Part shown: in pieces, positions 14,848-22,481 of the stretch
How the letters are laid out: each line of letters begins with the position of its first letter
Position numbering within the stretch: the stretch's first letter is position 1
Assembly: GCF_004331435.1 (NCBI RefSeq)
Contig: NZ_SJKA01000007.1
Coordinates: 1-64,000 of the forward strand
Length of the DNA: 64,000 nucleotides
Source: Kribbella sindirgiensis
GTDB lineage: Bacteria > Actinomycetota > Actinomycetes > Propionibacteriales > Kribbellaceae
Direction: 5' to 3'
Translations under genes and position numbers: made by a program
The notes under the pieces: generated by a model
Database searches by the model: none
The model's input: the letters and a program-made list of their open reading frames with translations, nothing else
Told to the model about the DNA's origin: nothing

Positions 14848-16209
14848 GTGAACCGGCGAATCTTCGGTCTGGAGAACGAGTACGGCGTCACCTGTACGTT
14901 CCGCGGGCAGCGGCGACTGACCCCGGACGAGGTGGCGCGGTACCTGTTTCGGCGGGTCGTGTCCTGGGGGCGGAGCAGCAACGTCTTCCTCCGCAACGGG
15001 GCCCGGCTCTACCTCGACGTGGGCTCCCACCCGGAGTACGCGACCGGGGAGTGCGATTCGGTCACCGACCTGATCGCGCACGACAAGGCCGGCGAGCGAA
15101 TCCTCGAAGGCCTGCTGGTGGACGCGCAGAAGCGGCTGCACGACGAGGGCATCTTCGGCGACGTCTACCTGTTCAAGAACAACACCGACTCGGCCGGCAA
15201 CAGCTACGGCTGCCACGAGAACTACCTGGTCAGCCGGCACGGCGACTTCGCCAAGCTGGCCGACGTGCTGATCCCGTTCCTGGTCACCCGGCAGCTGATC
15301 TGCGGCGCCGGCAAGGTGCTGCAGACGCCGCGCGGCGCGGTGTACTCCGTGTCGCAGCGCGCCGAGCACATCTGGGAAGGCGTTTCCAGCGCGACCACCC
15401 GGTCCCGGCCGATCATCAACACCCGCGACGAGCCGCACGCGGACGCCGAGCGGTTCCGCCGGCTGCACGTGATCGTCGGCGACTCGAACATGTCCGAGAC
15501 CACGATGCTGCTCAAGGTGGCCAGCACGGACCTGGTGCTGCGGATGATCGAGGCCGGCATCGTGATGCGCGACCTGACCCTGGACAACCCGATCCGGGCG
15601 ATCCGCGAGATCAGCCACGACATGACCGGCCGCCGCGAGGTCCGGCTGGCGAACGGGCGCGAGGCGTCGGCGCTGGACATCCAGACGGAGTACCTGACCA
15701 AGGCGCGCGACTTCGTCGACCGCCGCGAGCTCGGGACGCCGGCCGTCGAGCGGGCGCTGTCGCTGTGGGAGCGGACGCTGAAAGCGATCGAGTCCGGCGA
15801 CCTGTCCGGGATCGAGCGCGAGATCGACTGGGTGATCAAGTACCGGCTGATCGAGCGGTACCGGTCGCAGAACAACCTCGGTCTGGCCAGCCCGCGGGTC
15901 GCGCAGCTCGACCTGGCGTACCACGACATCCACCGGCCCCGCGGGTTGTACTACCTGCTCGAGCGCCGTGGCGCGGTCACCCGGGTCGTCGACGACCTGC
16001 GGGTCTTCGAGGCCAAGTCGGTGCCGCCGCAGACCACGCGGGCGCGCCTGCGCGGCGAGTTCATCAAGCGGGCCCAGGAGCGGCGCCGGGACTTCACCGT
16101 CGACTGGGTGCACCTGAAGCTCAACGACCAGGCGCAGCGGACGGTCCTGTGCAAGGACCCCTTCAAGTCCCACGACGAAAGAGTCGAGAAGCTCATCGCG
16201 AGCATGTAG
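14848..16209 (+). CDS. pafA: Pup-protein ligase
   Basis: Attaches the C-terminal Glu of Pup to lysines of target proteins, marking them for the actinobacterial proteasome. Starting at the GTG at 14848 (MNRRIFGLENEYGVTCTFRG) gives 453 residues, matching known PafA length. The nucleotide-binding IFGLENEYGV and the active-site strand LYLDVGSHPEYAT (catalytic Asp57) are intact, as is the C-terminal MxxPF-like region with KDPFKSHDERVEKLIASM. An upstream TTG would add ten residues not seen in the family. The usual partners dop, pup and prcBA are not in this window, presumably upstream in the genome, while pafB and pafC follow about 4 kb downstream. Confidence 0.95.
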   Translation: MNRRIFGLENEYGVTCTFRGQRRLTPDEVARYLFRRVVSWGRSSNVFLRNGARLYLDVGSHPEYATGECDSVTDLIAHDKAGERILEGLLVDAQKRLHDEGIFGDVYLFKNNTDSAGNSYGCHENYLVSRHGDFAKLADVLIPFLVTRQLICGAGKVLQTPRGAVYSVSQRAEHIWEGVSSATTRSRPIINTRDEPHADAERFRRLHVIVGDSNMSETTMLLKVASTDLVLRMIEAGIVMRDLTLDNPIRAIREISHDMTGRREVRLANGREASALDIQTEYLTKARDFVDRRELGTPAVERALSLWERTLKAIESGDLSGIEREIDWVIKYRLIERYRSQNNLGLASPRVAQLDLAYHDIHRPRGLYYLLERRGAVTRVVDDLRVFEAKSVPPQTTRARLRGEFIKRAQERRRDFTVDWVHLKLNDQAQRTVLCKDPFKSHDERVEKLIASM

Positions 16210-16260
16210 CGCCTGGCTAAATCACGTGCTGGGGGTTGCTGTGCTGCTTACAAAGGGCGC

Positions 16261-17529
16261 ATGGCGATTGAGATCCGGCCGGTGTCCCAGGCCGAGACGA
16301 AGGAGTACCTGCGGGTTCTGCCGTACGTGAACGGCTTCCCGCAGGAGGAGCCCGAGCCGTCGGCCTGGTACGCCGGGAGCGCGGCCTGGCTACCACAGGT
16401 CCAGAAGACCCCGGCGGAGCTGGAGCAGTACGCCGAGGAGTTGCTGACGGACTGGTTCCGCCCGCAGGCCGCATTCGTGGACGGCAAGATCGCTGGCGGT
16501 TCGGCGATCGTGTCGGTGCAGGTCACCGTCCCGGGCGGGCAACAGGTAGCGCTCGGCGGCGTGACGTCGACTGCCGTGCTCCCGACATACCGGCGGCGTG
16601 GACTGCTGCGGCAGATCATGTCCGCGATGCTGGACGACTGCCGCGAGCGCGGTGAATTCCTGGCCGGGCTGAGTGCGAGTGAGGCGACGATCTACGGGCG
16701 GTACGGGTTCTCGCCCGCGACGTTCCAGCACCGCTGGGAGGTACGGCGTACCGATGTGGCGTTCCGCTCGGAGTTCACGGACCCGGGCGCGCTCGAACTG
16801 GTGGACCACGCCGTGGCGGCGGAGGTGTGGCCGGTGCTGCACGAGCAGGTGCGAGCCGTGCGTGTGGGGGAGATCAGCCCGCTGCCTGGAAAGTGGGATG
16901 GGCTGGGCGGATTGCCCGCGGACGGGTCCGGGCCGGCGCATCACCTGATCCATCGCGACGCGACCGGTGCGGTGGACGGTGCCGCGATCTTCCGGTTGCC
17001 CTGGTCGCCGGATCCGGAGCAGGCCGGCGTACTGCAGGTGGAGGCGTTCGAGGCGCTGACAGCGGATGCGTACCGTGCGCTGTGGGGCCTGCTGCTGGAC
17101 TTCGACCTCACGAAGCGCGTGGTGGCGGCGAGGCGGCCGGTCGACGAGCCGCTGCGGTGGATGCTGACCAACCCGCGAGCGCTGAAGCTGACCCGGACCC
17201 GGGACAACCTCTGGCTGCGCGTTCTCGACGTACGACGTGCTCTCGAAGCCCGCACCTACGCAGCGACGGACTCGCTCGTGCTGGAGATCCACGGCGAGGG
17301 ACGCTGGCGGCTGGACGCAACACCGGACGGAGCCGACTGCACCGCGTCAGACGCGCAGCCGGACCTCAGCATGAGTGTGAACGAGCTGGGCTCCCTCTAC
17401 CTCGGAGGAGTCCGCGCAAGCGAGCTCTCGTACGCCGGACGCGTCGCGGAACGCACACCCGGCGCGGTGTCGCGTCTGGACGCGCTGCTGCGACCAGATC
17501 GCGCTCCGCACAACGCAGTCGGTTTCTGA
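16261..17529 (+). CDS. Eis-like GNAT N-acetyltransferase
   Basis: 422 residues with the Eis architecture. A first GNAT domain carries the acetyl-CoA loop (VALGGVTSTAVLPTYRRRGLLRQIMSAML, about residues 97-125). A second GNAT-like domain follows, and then a sterol-carrier-like C-terminal domain ending in an aromatic C-terminus (NAVGF). The terminal carboxylate serves as general base in Eis, so this ending is consistent with activity. Tyr in IYGRYGF, another conserved active-site element, is present. Such enzymes acetylate amines, including aminoglycosides and lysines. The physiological substrate here is unknown. It stands 51 nt after pafA on the same strand. Confidence 0.9.
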   Translation: MAIEIRPVSQAETKEYLRVLPYVNGFPQEEPEPSAWYAGSAAWLPQVQKTPAELEQYAEELLTDWFRPQAAFVDGKIAGGSAIVSVQVTVPGGQQVALGGVTSTAVLPTYRRRGLLRQIMSAMLDDCRERGEFLAGLSASEATIYGRYGFSPATFQHRWEVRRTDVAFRSEFTDPGALELVDHAVAAEVWPVLHEQVRAVRVGEISPLPGKWDGLGGLPADGSGPAHHLIHRDATGAVDGAAIFRLPWSPDPEQAGVLQVEAFEALTADAYRALWGLLLDFDLTKRVVAARRPVDEPLRWMLTNPRALKLTRTRDNLWLRVLDVRRALEARTYAATDSLVLEIHGEGRWRLDATPDGADCTASDAQPDLSMSVNELGSLYLGGVRASELSYAGRVAERTPGAVSRLDALLRPDRAPHNAVGF

Positions 17530-17631
17530 CCGCTGTGACTGTGCGTGGTGTGACGCAACGGTGACGCACACGGCCGATCACCCGGTTGAGTCCGCAAGCT
17601 AGGGTGGTCCGCGTTGTTGACCCTACGAGGC

Positions 17632-17704
17632 TGTCTGGGAGTCCCGCGCCTACTGCGCGGCACTCGGCGGGCACCTGCTCGCTACGGCGCAGGACTCCCA
17701 GACA
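17632..17704 (+). other. Perfect 13-bp inverted repeat in the leader of the FKBP gene
   Basis: TGTCTGGGAGTCC (17632-17644) is exactly complementary to GGACTCCCAGACA (17692-17704). The 47 bases between hold a further perfect hairpin, CCGCGC (17644-17649) with GCGCGG (17655-17660). The structure ends 53 bases before the GTG start of the lipoprotein gene. It may be a structured RNA leader or a small palindromic insertion. There is no U-tract, so it is not an obvious terminator. Confidence 0.65.
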
Positions 17705-17757
17705 CCCTCAAGCAATCGGCGCACACCCGCGCCGGGATGGTTCGAGGTGCTGGTTTC

Positions 17758-18714
17758 GTGCGCAAGTTGTTGAGTTTCGTTGTAGTCGCGGCGCTGGGGG
17801 CGTCCCTGGTCGCGTGTGGCGACAACGGGTTCGGGGCCGGCGGTATCAAGGTGACCTCGGACTTCGGGCAGAAGCCGACCATCACCCACCGCGAAGGTGA
17901 TCCGGAGAAGCAGCTGGTGACCGAGGTCCTCAAGGAGGGCGACGGTCCCGAGGTGAAGAAGGGCGAGCTGCTCACCGCGAACTACCTCGGCCAGATCTGG
18001 CGCGACGGCAAGGTCTTCGACAACTCCTACGACCGCGGCGCGCCGTCGTCGTTCCCGATCGGTGTCGGCAGCGTCATCGGCGGCTGGGACGAGGGCCTGG
18101 TCGGCAAGAAGATCGGCAGCCGCGTGCTGCTCTCGGTCCCGTCCGACAAGGGCTACAAGTCCGAAGGCAGTGAGAAGGCCGGCATCAAGGGCGACGACAC
18201 CCTTATCTTCGTCGTCGACCTGGTCGGCGCGGCAGGTAACGACACCCCGCTGAACGCCGACCCGGTCAGCCCGTCGACAGCCACCAAGATCCAGGTGTCC
18301 GGCCCGCTGAACGCCGCGCCGAAGGTGACGGTCCCGGCCGGTACCAAGCCGCCGGCGAAGCCGGGCAAGCCGGTCGTGTTCGCGCAGGGCAAGGGCAAGC
18401 CGATCGAGAAGGGCGACCAGCTGGTCGGCCGGTTCGTCATCTACGACTACACCGGCAAGAAGCAGGCCAGCACCTGGGACGCCCAGCCCGCGACCGCGCA
18501 GAGCCCCGCGCAGCCCGCCGCCCCGACGGACCAGCTCCCGACGGTCGGCGGCGCCCAGGCCGGCCCCCTCGACGGCTTTGTCGGTATACCGATCGGCAGC
18601 CGCGTGCTGGTCGAGCTCCCGGCCTCCAAGGACCAGGCGGGCAAGGCCGTCAACGCGTTCGCCGTGATCGACGTCCTGAACGCCTTCCCGGCCCCGAAGC
18701 AGACCGGCCAGTAG
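17758..18714 (+). CDS. FKBP-type peptidyl-prolyl isomerase, lipoprotein with tandem FKBP domains
   Basis: 318 residues from the GTG at 17758 (MRKLLSFVVVAALGASLVAC). The lipobox LVAC places the lipidated Cys at residue 20, so the protein is anchored outside the cytoplasmic membrane. The first FKBP domain (about 37-158) keeps LLTANYLGQIWRDGKVFDNSYDRG, FPIGVGSVIGGWDEGLVG and GSRVLLSVPSDKGY. A second copy (about 185-315) is degenerate, with a Pro/Ala-rich insert near 255-275. The upstream open frame through the inverted repeat is not considered coding. A strong terminator follows the stop. Confidence 0.88.
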   Translation: MRKLLSFVVVAALGASLVACGDNGFGAGGIKVTSDFGQKPTITHREGDPEKQLVTEVLKEGDGPEVKKGELLTANYLGQIWRDGKVFDNSYDRGAPSSFPIGVGSVIGGWDEGLVGKKIGSRVLLSVPSDKGYKSEGSEKAGIKGDDTLIFVVDLVGAAGNDTPLNADPVSPSTATKIQVSGPLNAAPKVTVPAGTKPPAKPGKPVVFAQGKGKPIEKGDQLVGRFVIYDYTGKKQASTWDAQPATAQSPAQPAAPTDQLPTVGGAQAGPLDGFVGIPIGSRVLVELPASKDQAGKAVNAFAVIDVLNAFPAPKQTGQ

Positions 18715-18724
18715 TCCATGACGT

Positions 18725-18763
18725 CGAAGGACCCGCCTCCCGAGGCGGGTCCTTCGGCATTTT
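18725..18763 (+). terminator. Intrinsic terminator after the FKBP lipoprotein gene
   Basis: CGAAGGACCCGCCTC (18725-18739) pairs perfectly with GAGGCGGGTCCTTCG (18742-18756), giving a 15-bp stem with a tight loop, followed by GGCATTTTC. It starts 10 bases after the FKBP stop and also abuts the end of the convergent membrane-protein gene. Confidence 0.85.
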
Positions 18764-19260
18764 CAGCGGGTACGCCGGACCGGGCGGCCGCTGAACCAGC
18801 GGTTCGCGTCGGCGTGGAAGCTGAGGACGATCGCCGTGATCACCGCGGTGACATGGACGCAGCGGATCGCGCCGAACGCGATGAAGGACGCGGACCAGTC
18901 GAGCGCGCCGAAGTCTCCGTCGCGAAGGAACCAGCCGACCGGCCCGACCGCCAGCGAAGCGATACCGACGGTGCCGAGCAGCCCGGTGAGCAGCCAGCGC
19001 GACCAGCGGACACCCGGGCGGAAGTAGCGGTCGATCACCACGAACAGGCCGCCGTACACGATCGCCCGGAAGGCGATCTGGACGAGCATCCCGAGGACGG
19101 AGGAGCCGTCGGCGATCGCGCCGGCCACTCCGAGCACGGACTCGGCGACACCTGCACCAACGGCTGTGAACCACAGGGTCGTCGCGCCCCGGACAGCCAA
19201 CGGCGGCTGCGGCCGGGCTCCGTCATGAATCGTGAGCTCGCGGTGCTTGGTCCTGTTCAT
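18763..19260 (-). CDS. Small integral membrane protein, unknown function
   Basis: 165 residues with four predicted membrane segments: TTLWFTAVGAGVAESVLGVAG, LGMLVQIAFRAIVYGGLFVVI, WLLTGLLGTVGIASLAVGPVGWF and CVHVTAVITAIVLSF. A short hydrophilic N-terminus (MNRTKHRELTIHDGARPQPP) precedes the first. No known motif. It is convergent with the FKBP lipoprotein gene and lies just downstream of the DUF3866 gene on the same strand (31 nt gap). A two-gene unit is possible. Confidence 0.7.
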   Translation of the reverse strand: MNRTKHRELTIHDGARPQPPLAVRGATTLWFTAVGAGVAESVLGVAGAIADGSSVLGMLVQIAFRAIVYGGLFVVIDRYFRPGVRWSRWLLTGLLGTVGIASLAVGPVGWFLRDGDFGALDWSASFIAFGAIRCVHVTAVITAIVLSFHADANRWFSGRPVRRTR

Positions 19261-19291
19261 ACCACCACTGTCGCCGCGCGAGCCCGTGCGA

Positions 19292-20392
19292 TCAGGAGTA
19301 CTGCGACCCCACTCCAGGTGGTGGTACGTCCACCAGACGCGCCGCGTGCCGCCCTGCGGCGGCAGCAGCCTCGAAGTACGCGCGGTCCGCGTCCAGCGCT
19401 CGGCCCATGGTCGAGAGCTTCACAGGGGCCGCCTGTAACGCGTCGTACAGCCCGTCGATCCCCACGCGCACCACGCGGTGCCGTGCCTTCAGCGGCTCGG
19501 CAGCGTCCCGTACGGCGTCACCGAAGTCGCCGGACAGGTCTGGTACGACGACATCGGCCGGCTGGAGCGCTACGCGGCCGTAGGCGGTGAGGCTGTGGTG
19601 GGAGATACCGCGGTGGCGTGGACGCGGGTCCGCCTCCGAGATCCGGAGTGAGGCGACGGCTCGGCCGCCCAGCGTGCCGATCGCGTTGACCGCCTCACCC
19701 GACTGCACGCCGGAGAAGCCCCAGCGAGTACCGGTACCCAGGTTGCCCGGGCCCTGGGTGATGACGACCAGCTCAGCCGCCAGGACCTGTACGGCGGTCA
19801 GCAACCCCGTGTGGACAGTCACCGCCTCGCGGTCACCGCCGTACGCCTGGCCGACTGTCACGGTGCCGCTGAGCCAGCCCGCGTCGCGCAAGGTCGCAAC
19901 ACTCCGCGAGAACGCCAGCGGCAGCGCACCGCCGTCCGTCATCACGTAGACCACCCGCGTGGTCGGTCGTGTCTCGTAGACGCCCGCCAGCACAGCCGGG
20001 AGGGCGGAGTGCAGATCCGCGACCACTACCGGCGTACCGAAGAGGTCGTCCGCGTCTCGCAGTACGTCGTGATCGGGGGAGTCCTGCTCGTCGGCGCCCA
20101 GCACCATCGCCTGCAGCGGCGTGTACCGCGCCTTCACCAGGTGCCCGCGCTCCGGCGGGTCCTCCGGCAACCGGTCCGGTACGGCGACCACGAGCGCGTA
20201 CCCGCCCGTGCCCAGACCGCGGTCCAGCGCGCCCACGTTGAGCAGCACGCGGTCACCGGCTACCGGCGTACCGACCAGGTCCGGGTAGGCCAGCGCGCGC
20301 ACAGGCTGCTCTCCGACCATCACTGTCAGTTCCAGCGCACCGGCCCAGCTCCGGCCGACCTGCGCCACCACACCGTCCCGCCACCGAATCAC
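19292..20392 (-). CDS. DUF3866 family protein
   Basis: 366 residues matching the DUF3866 family by its conserved blocks: MIRWRDGVVAQVGRSWAGALELTV, GHLVKARYTPLQAMVLGADEQDSPDH, VVVADLHSALPAVLAG, VYVMTDGGALPLAFSR and RISEADPRPRHRGISHHSLTAYGRVA. The His- and Arg-rich last block and the conserved Asp residues look like an active site, but no reaction is known. In many actinobacteria this gene lies near pafB/pafC, as here (divergent, 87 bases from the pafB start). That hints at a link with the PafBC or proteasome neighbourhood. Confidence 0.85.
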   Translation of the reverse strand: MIRWRDGVVAQVGRSWAGALELTVMVGEQPVRALAYPDLVGTPVAGDRVLLNVGALDRGLGTGGYALVVAVPDRLPEDPPERGHLVKARYTPLQAMVLGADEQDSPDHDVLRDADDLFGTPVVVADLHSALPAVLAGVYETRPTTRVVYVMTDGGALPLAFSRSVATLRDAGWLSGTVTVGQAYGGDREAVTVHTGLLTAVQVLAAELVVITQGPGNLGTGTRWGFSGVQSGEAVNAIGTLGGRAVASLRISEADPRPRHRGISHHSLTAYGRVALQPADVVVPDLSGDFGDAVRDAAEPLKARHRVVRVGIDGLYDALQAAPVKLSTMGRALDADRAYFEAAAAAGRHAARLVDVPPPGVGSQYS

Positions 20393-20479
20393 AGGGTGAC
20401 ACTAGCCGGTCGAGCAGGTGTTCGAAGTTCTGGTGCGGAAAGGCGGGTTTTGGACGCCCCGAGGCCGTAAGGTGGTCGG

Positions 20480-21436
20480 GTGTCGGCGCGGAAGAGTGAG
20501 CGACTGCTCAACGTGGTCATCTGCCTCCTGGTCGCGCGCACCTATGTGACCAAGGAACGGATCCGCGAGGTCGTCGAGGGGTACGCGGGACAGACCGACG
20601 ACGCCTTCGAGAAGATGTTCGAGCGCGACAAGGACGAGCTGCGCGACCTCGGCATCCCGATCGAGATGGGCACGATCGACAAGTTCTTCTCCGACGACGT
20701 CGGCTACCGGATCCGCCGGGACGTCTTCGAGCTGCCCGAAGTGCACCTGGAGCCGGACGAGGCCGCCGTGCTCGGCGTCGCCGCGCGAGTCTGGCAGCAC
20801 GCCGGTCTGTCCGAGGCGACCACGTCGGCGGTGCTGAAGCTGAAGGCGGCCGGGATCCAGACCGACCAGTCGGCGCTCAGCGCGATCGAGCCGCACGTCG
20901 GTGCCTCGGAGCCGGCCTTCGACCCGCTGTGGGCCGCTGTCGTGGCCCGGCAGGCCGTGCGGTTCCAGCACCTGCGCAGCGGGGCGTCCGAGCCGATGAG
21001 GCGGACGCTCGAGCCGTGGGGGATCGTCTCCTGGCACGGCCGCTGGTACGTCGTGGGCCGGGACCGCGACCGTGAGGCGACCCGGATGTTCCGGATGTCG
21101 CGGATCGGCGGGGACGTGAAGACGGTGGGGGAGCCGGGCGCGTTCACGGTGCCGGAGGGGACGGACCTGCGGTCGCTGGTGACCGAGCTGGCCCCGCCGC
21201 GGCCGACCTCGGAGGCGAAGGTGCGGGCGCGGACCGGGTCGTGCGTGAGCCTGCGGCGCCGTGCGAACGCCATCGAGCCGTACGAGGTGGGCTGGGACCT
21301 GCTGCACGTCCCGTACGCCGACTCCTCGGTGCTGGCCGAGGAGATCGCGTCGTACGGGCCGGACGCGGTCGTCGAGGGCCCAGGCGACGTGCTGGACGGC
21401 GTGCTGTGGCGACTGCGGACGGTGGCGGGCCGATGA
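20480..21436 (+). CDS. pafB: WYL-domain transcriptional regulator PafB
   Basis: Subunit of the PafBC activator, which controls the LexA-independent DNA-damage response in mycobacteria. The 318 residues start at a GTG (MSARKSERLLNVVICLLVARTYVTKERIREVV). The winged-helix DNA-binding domain is about 1-80 (FEKMFERDKDELRDLGIPIE). The WYL domain lies about 140-220 (RRTLEPWGIVSWHGRWYVVGRDRDREATRMFRMSRI). A WCX-like C-terminal domain follows. The next gene is pafC, after 73 nt containing two hairpins. In this genome pafB is separated from pafA by four other genes. Confidence 0.92.
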   Translation: MSARKSERLLNVVICLLVARTYVTKERIREVVEGYAGQTDDAFEKMFERDKDELRDLGIPIEMGTIDKFFSDDVGYRIRRDVFELPEVHLEPDEAAVLGVAARVWQHAGLSEATTSAVLKLKAAGIQTDQSALSAIEPHVGASEPAFDPLWAAVVARQAVRFQHLRSGASEPMRRTLEPWGIVSWHGRWYVVGRDRDREATRMFRMSRIGGDVKTVGEPGAFTVPEGTDLRSLVTELAPPRPTSEAKVRARTGSCVSLRRRANAIEPYEVGWDLLHVPYADSSVLAEEIASYGPDAVVEGPGDVLDGVLWRLRTVAGR

Positions 21437-21474
21437 AGGAGCGAAGCGAGTTCATCATCAAGCACAGCAGTAAA

Positions 21475-21516
21475 TACTCATGCGCGCCCGCAGCGAAGCG
21501 AGGACGCGCATGAGTA
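21475..21516 (+). promoter_or_regulatory. Hairpin enclosing the pafC ribosome binding site and start codon
   Basis: TACTCATGCGCG (21475-21486) is perfectly complementary to CGCGCATGAGTA (21505-21516). The pafC ATG (21510-21512) lies in the 3' arm, and the likely ribosome binding site GCGAGGA is in the 18-base loop. A smaller hairpin just upstream (GATGAA, 21432-21437, with TTCATC) has a similar loop, GAGCGAAGCGAG. Folding would hide the start codon unless ribosomes finishing pafB or another factor open it. Confidence 0.6.
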
Positions 21517-22481
21517 ACGCTCGCGATCAGGTGCAGCGGCTGCTGGCTCTGGTGCCGTACCTGCGGGAGAACGACGGTGCTCGCGTCGACGACGTCGCCA
21601 AGGAGTTCGGCGTCCGGCCGAAGCAGATCATCGCGGACCTGAAGGTGCTGTGGTTCTGCGGGCTGCCGGGTGCGCAGATGGGCGATCTGATCGAGATCGA
21701 CATCGAGGCGGCCGAGGGTGACGGGGTCATCCACATCAACAACGCCGACTACCTCGCCCGGCCGTTGCGATTGGCCGCGGCGGAGGCGCTGGCACTGCTG
21801 ACCGCGCTGCGGACCCTGCGCGAGGTGACGGCCGGCTCCGACCGGGACGCCGTCGACCGGGCGATCGCGAAGCTGGAGCGGGCCGCCGGCGAGGCAGCCG
21901 CGGCGAGTGAGGGTGCGGCCGCGCACGTTCATGTCGAGCCGGCCGCGCCGGAGATCGCCGAGATCGTCAACCGCGGGCTGGCCACGAAGCGGCGGCTGCA
22001 CCTGACATACGACGTACCGTCACGCGACGAGACGACCGAGCGCGACGTGGATCCGATGCGCCTGGTCGTGTCGGAGGGCCGCACCTACCTGGAAGCCTGG
22101 TGCCGTCTGGCCGAGGACGTCCGGCTGTTCCGCCTGGATCGGATCGCCGCGGTCAAGCTCCTCGACCTCCCGAGCGAGCCGCCCCCGGAGGCGACGCCGC
22201 GGGACCTGTCCAACGGCATGTTCCAGCCGTCGGAGCACGACCTGCTGGCGACCCTGAGACTCGCGCCGCCGGCCCGCTGGGTCGCGGAGTACTACCCGAA
22301 CGAGTCCGTCGAAGAGGGCCCCGAGAACTCGCTCATCGTCAAGCTCCGCGTCGCCGACACCGCCTGGCTCCAGCGCCTGGTCCTCCGCCTCGGCGGAGCC
22401 GCCACGGTCCTGGACCCGCCTGACCTCAGCACGCAGATCGCAGCCACAGCCCGCGACGCGCTCTCGGCGTACGACGACTAG
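21510..22481 (+). CDS. pafC: WYL-domain transcriptional regulator PafC
   Basis: Partner of PafB in the heterodimeric DNA-damage regulator. From the ATG at 21510 (MSNARDQVQRLLALVPYLRENDGARVDDVAKEFG) it is 323 residues. The in-frame ATG at 21480 would add ten residues from the hairpin region. The winged helix is about 1-60, and the WYL domain about 160-230 (KRRLHLTYDVPSRDETTERDVDPMRLVVSEGRTYLEAWCRLAEDVRLFRLDRI). A WCX-like tail follows. Its stop TAG is palindromic with the TAG of the convergent gene at 22478, a shared CTAG. Confidence 0.92.
   Translation: MSNARDQVQRLLALVPYLRENDGARVDDVAKEFGVRPKQIIADLKVLWFCGLPGAQMGDLIEIDIEAAEGDGVIHINNADYLARPLRLAAAEALALLTALRTLREVTAGSDRDAVDRAIAKLERAAGEAAAASEGAAAHVHVEPAAPEIAEIVNRGLATKRRLHLTYDVPSRDETTERDVDPMRLVVSEGRTYLEAWCRLAEDVRLFRLDRIAAVKLLDLPSEPPPEATPRDLSNGMFQPSEHDLLATLRLAPPARWVAEYYPNESVEEGPENSLIVKLRVADTAWLQRLVLRLGGAATVLDPPDLSTQIAATARDALSAYDD

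Noticed and set aside
17614..17757. N-terminal extension of the FKBP lipoprotein reading through the inverted repeat
   Set aside because: It would place the lipoprotein signal internally. The GTG at 17758 gives a correct signal peptide and lipobox.
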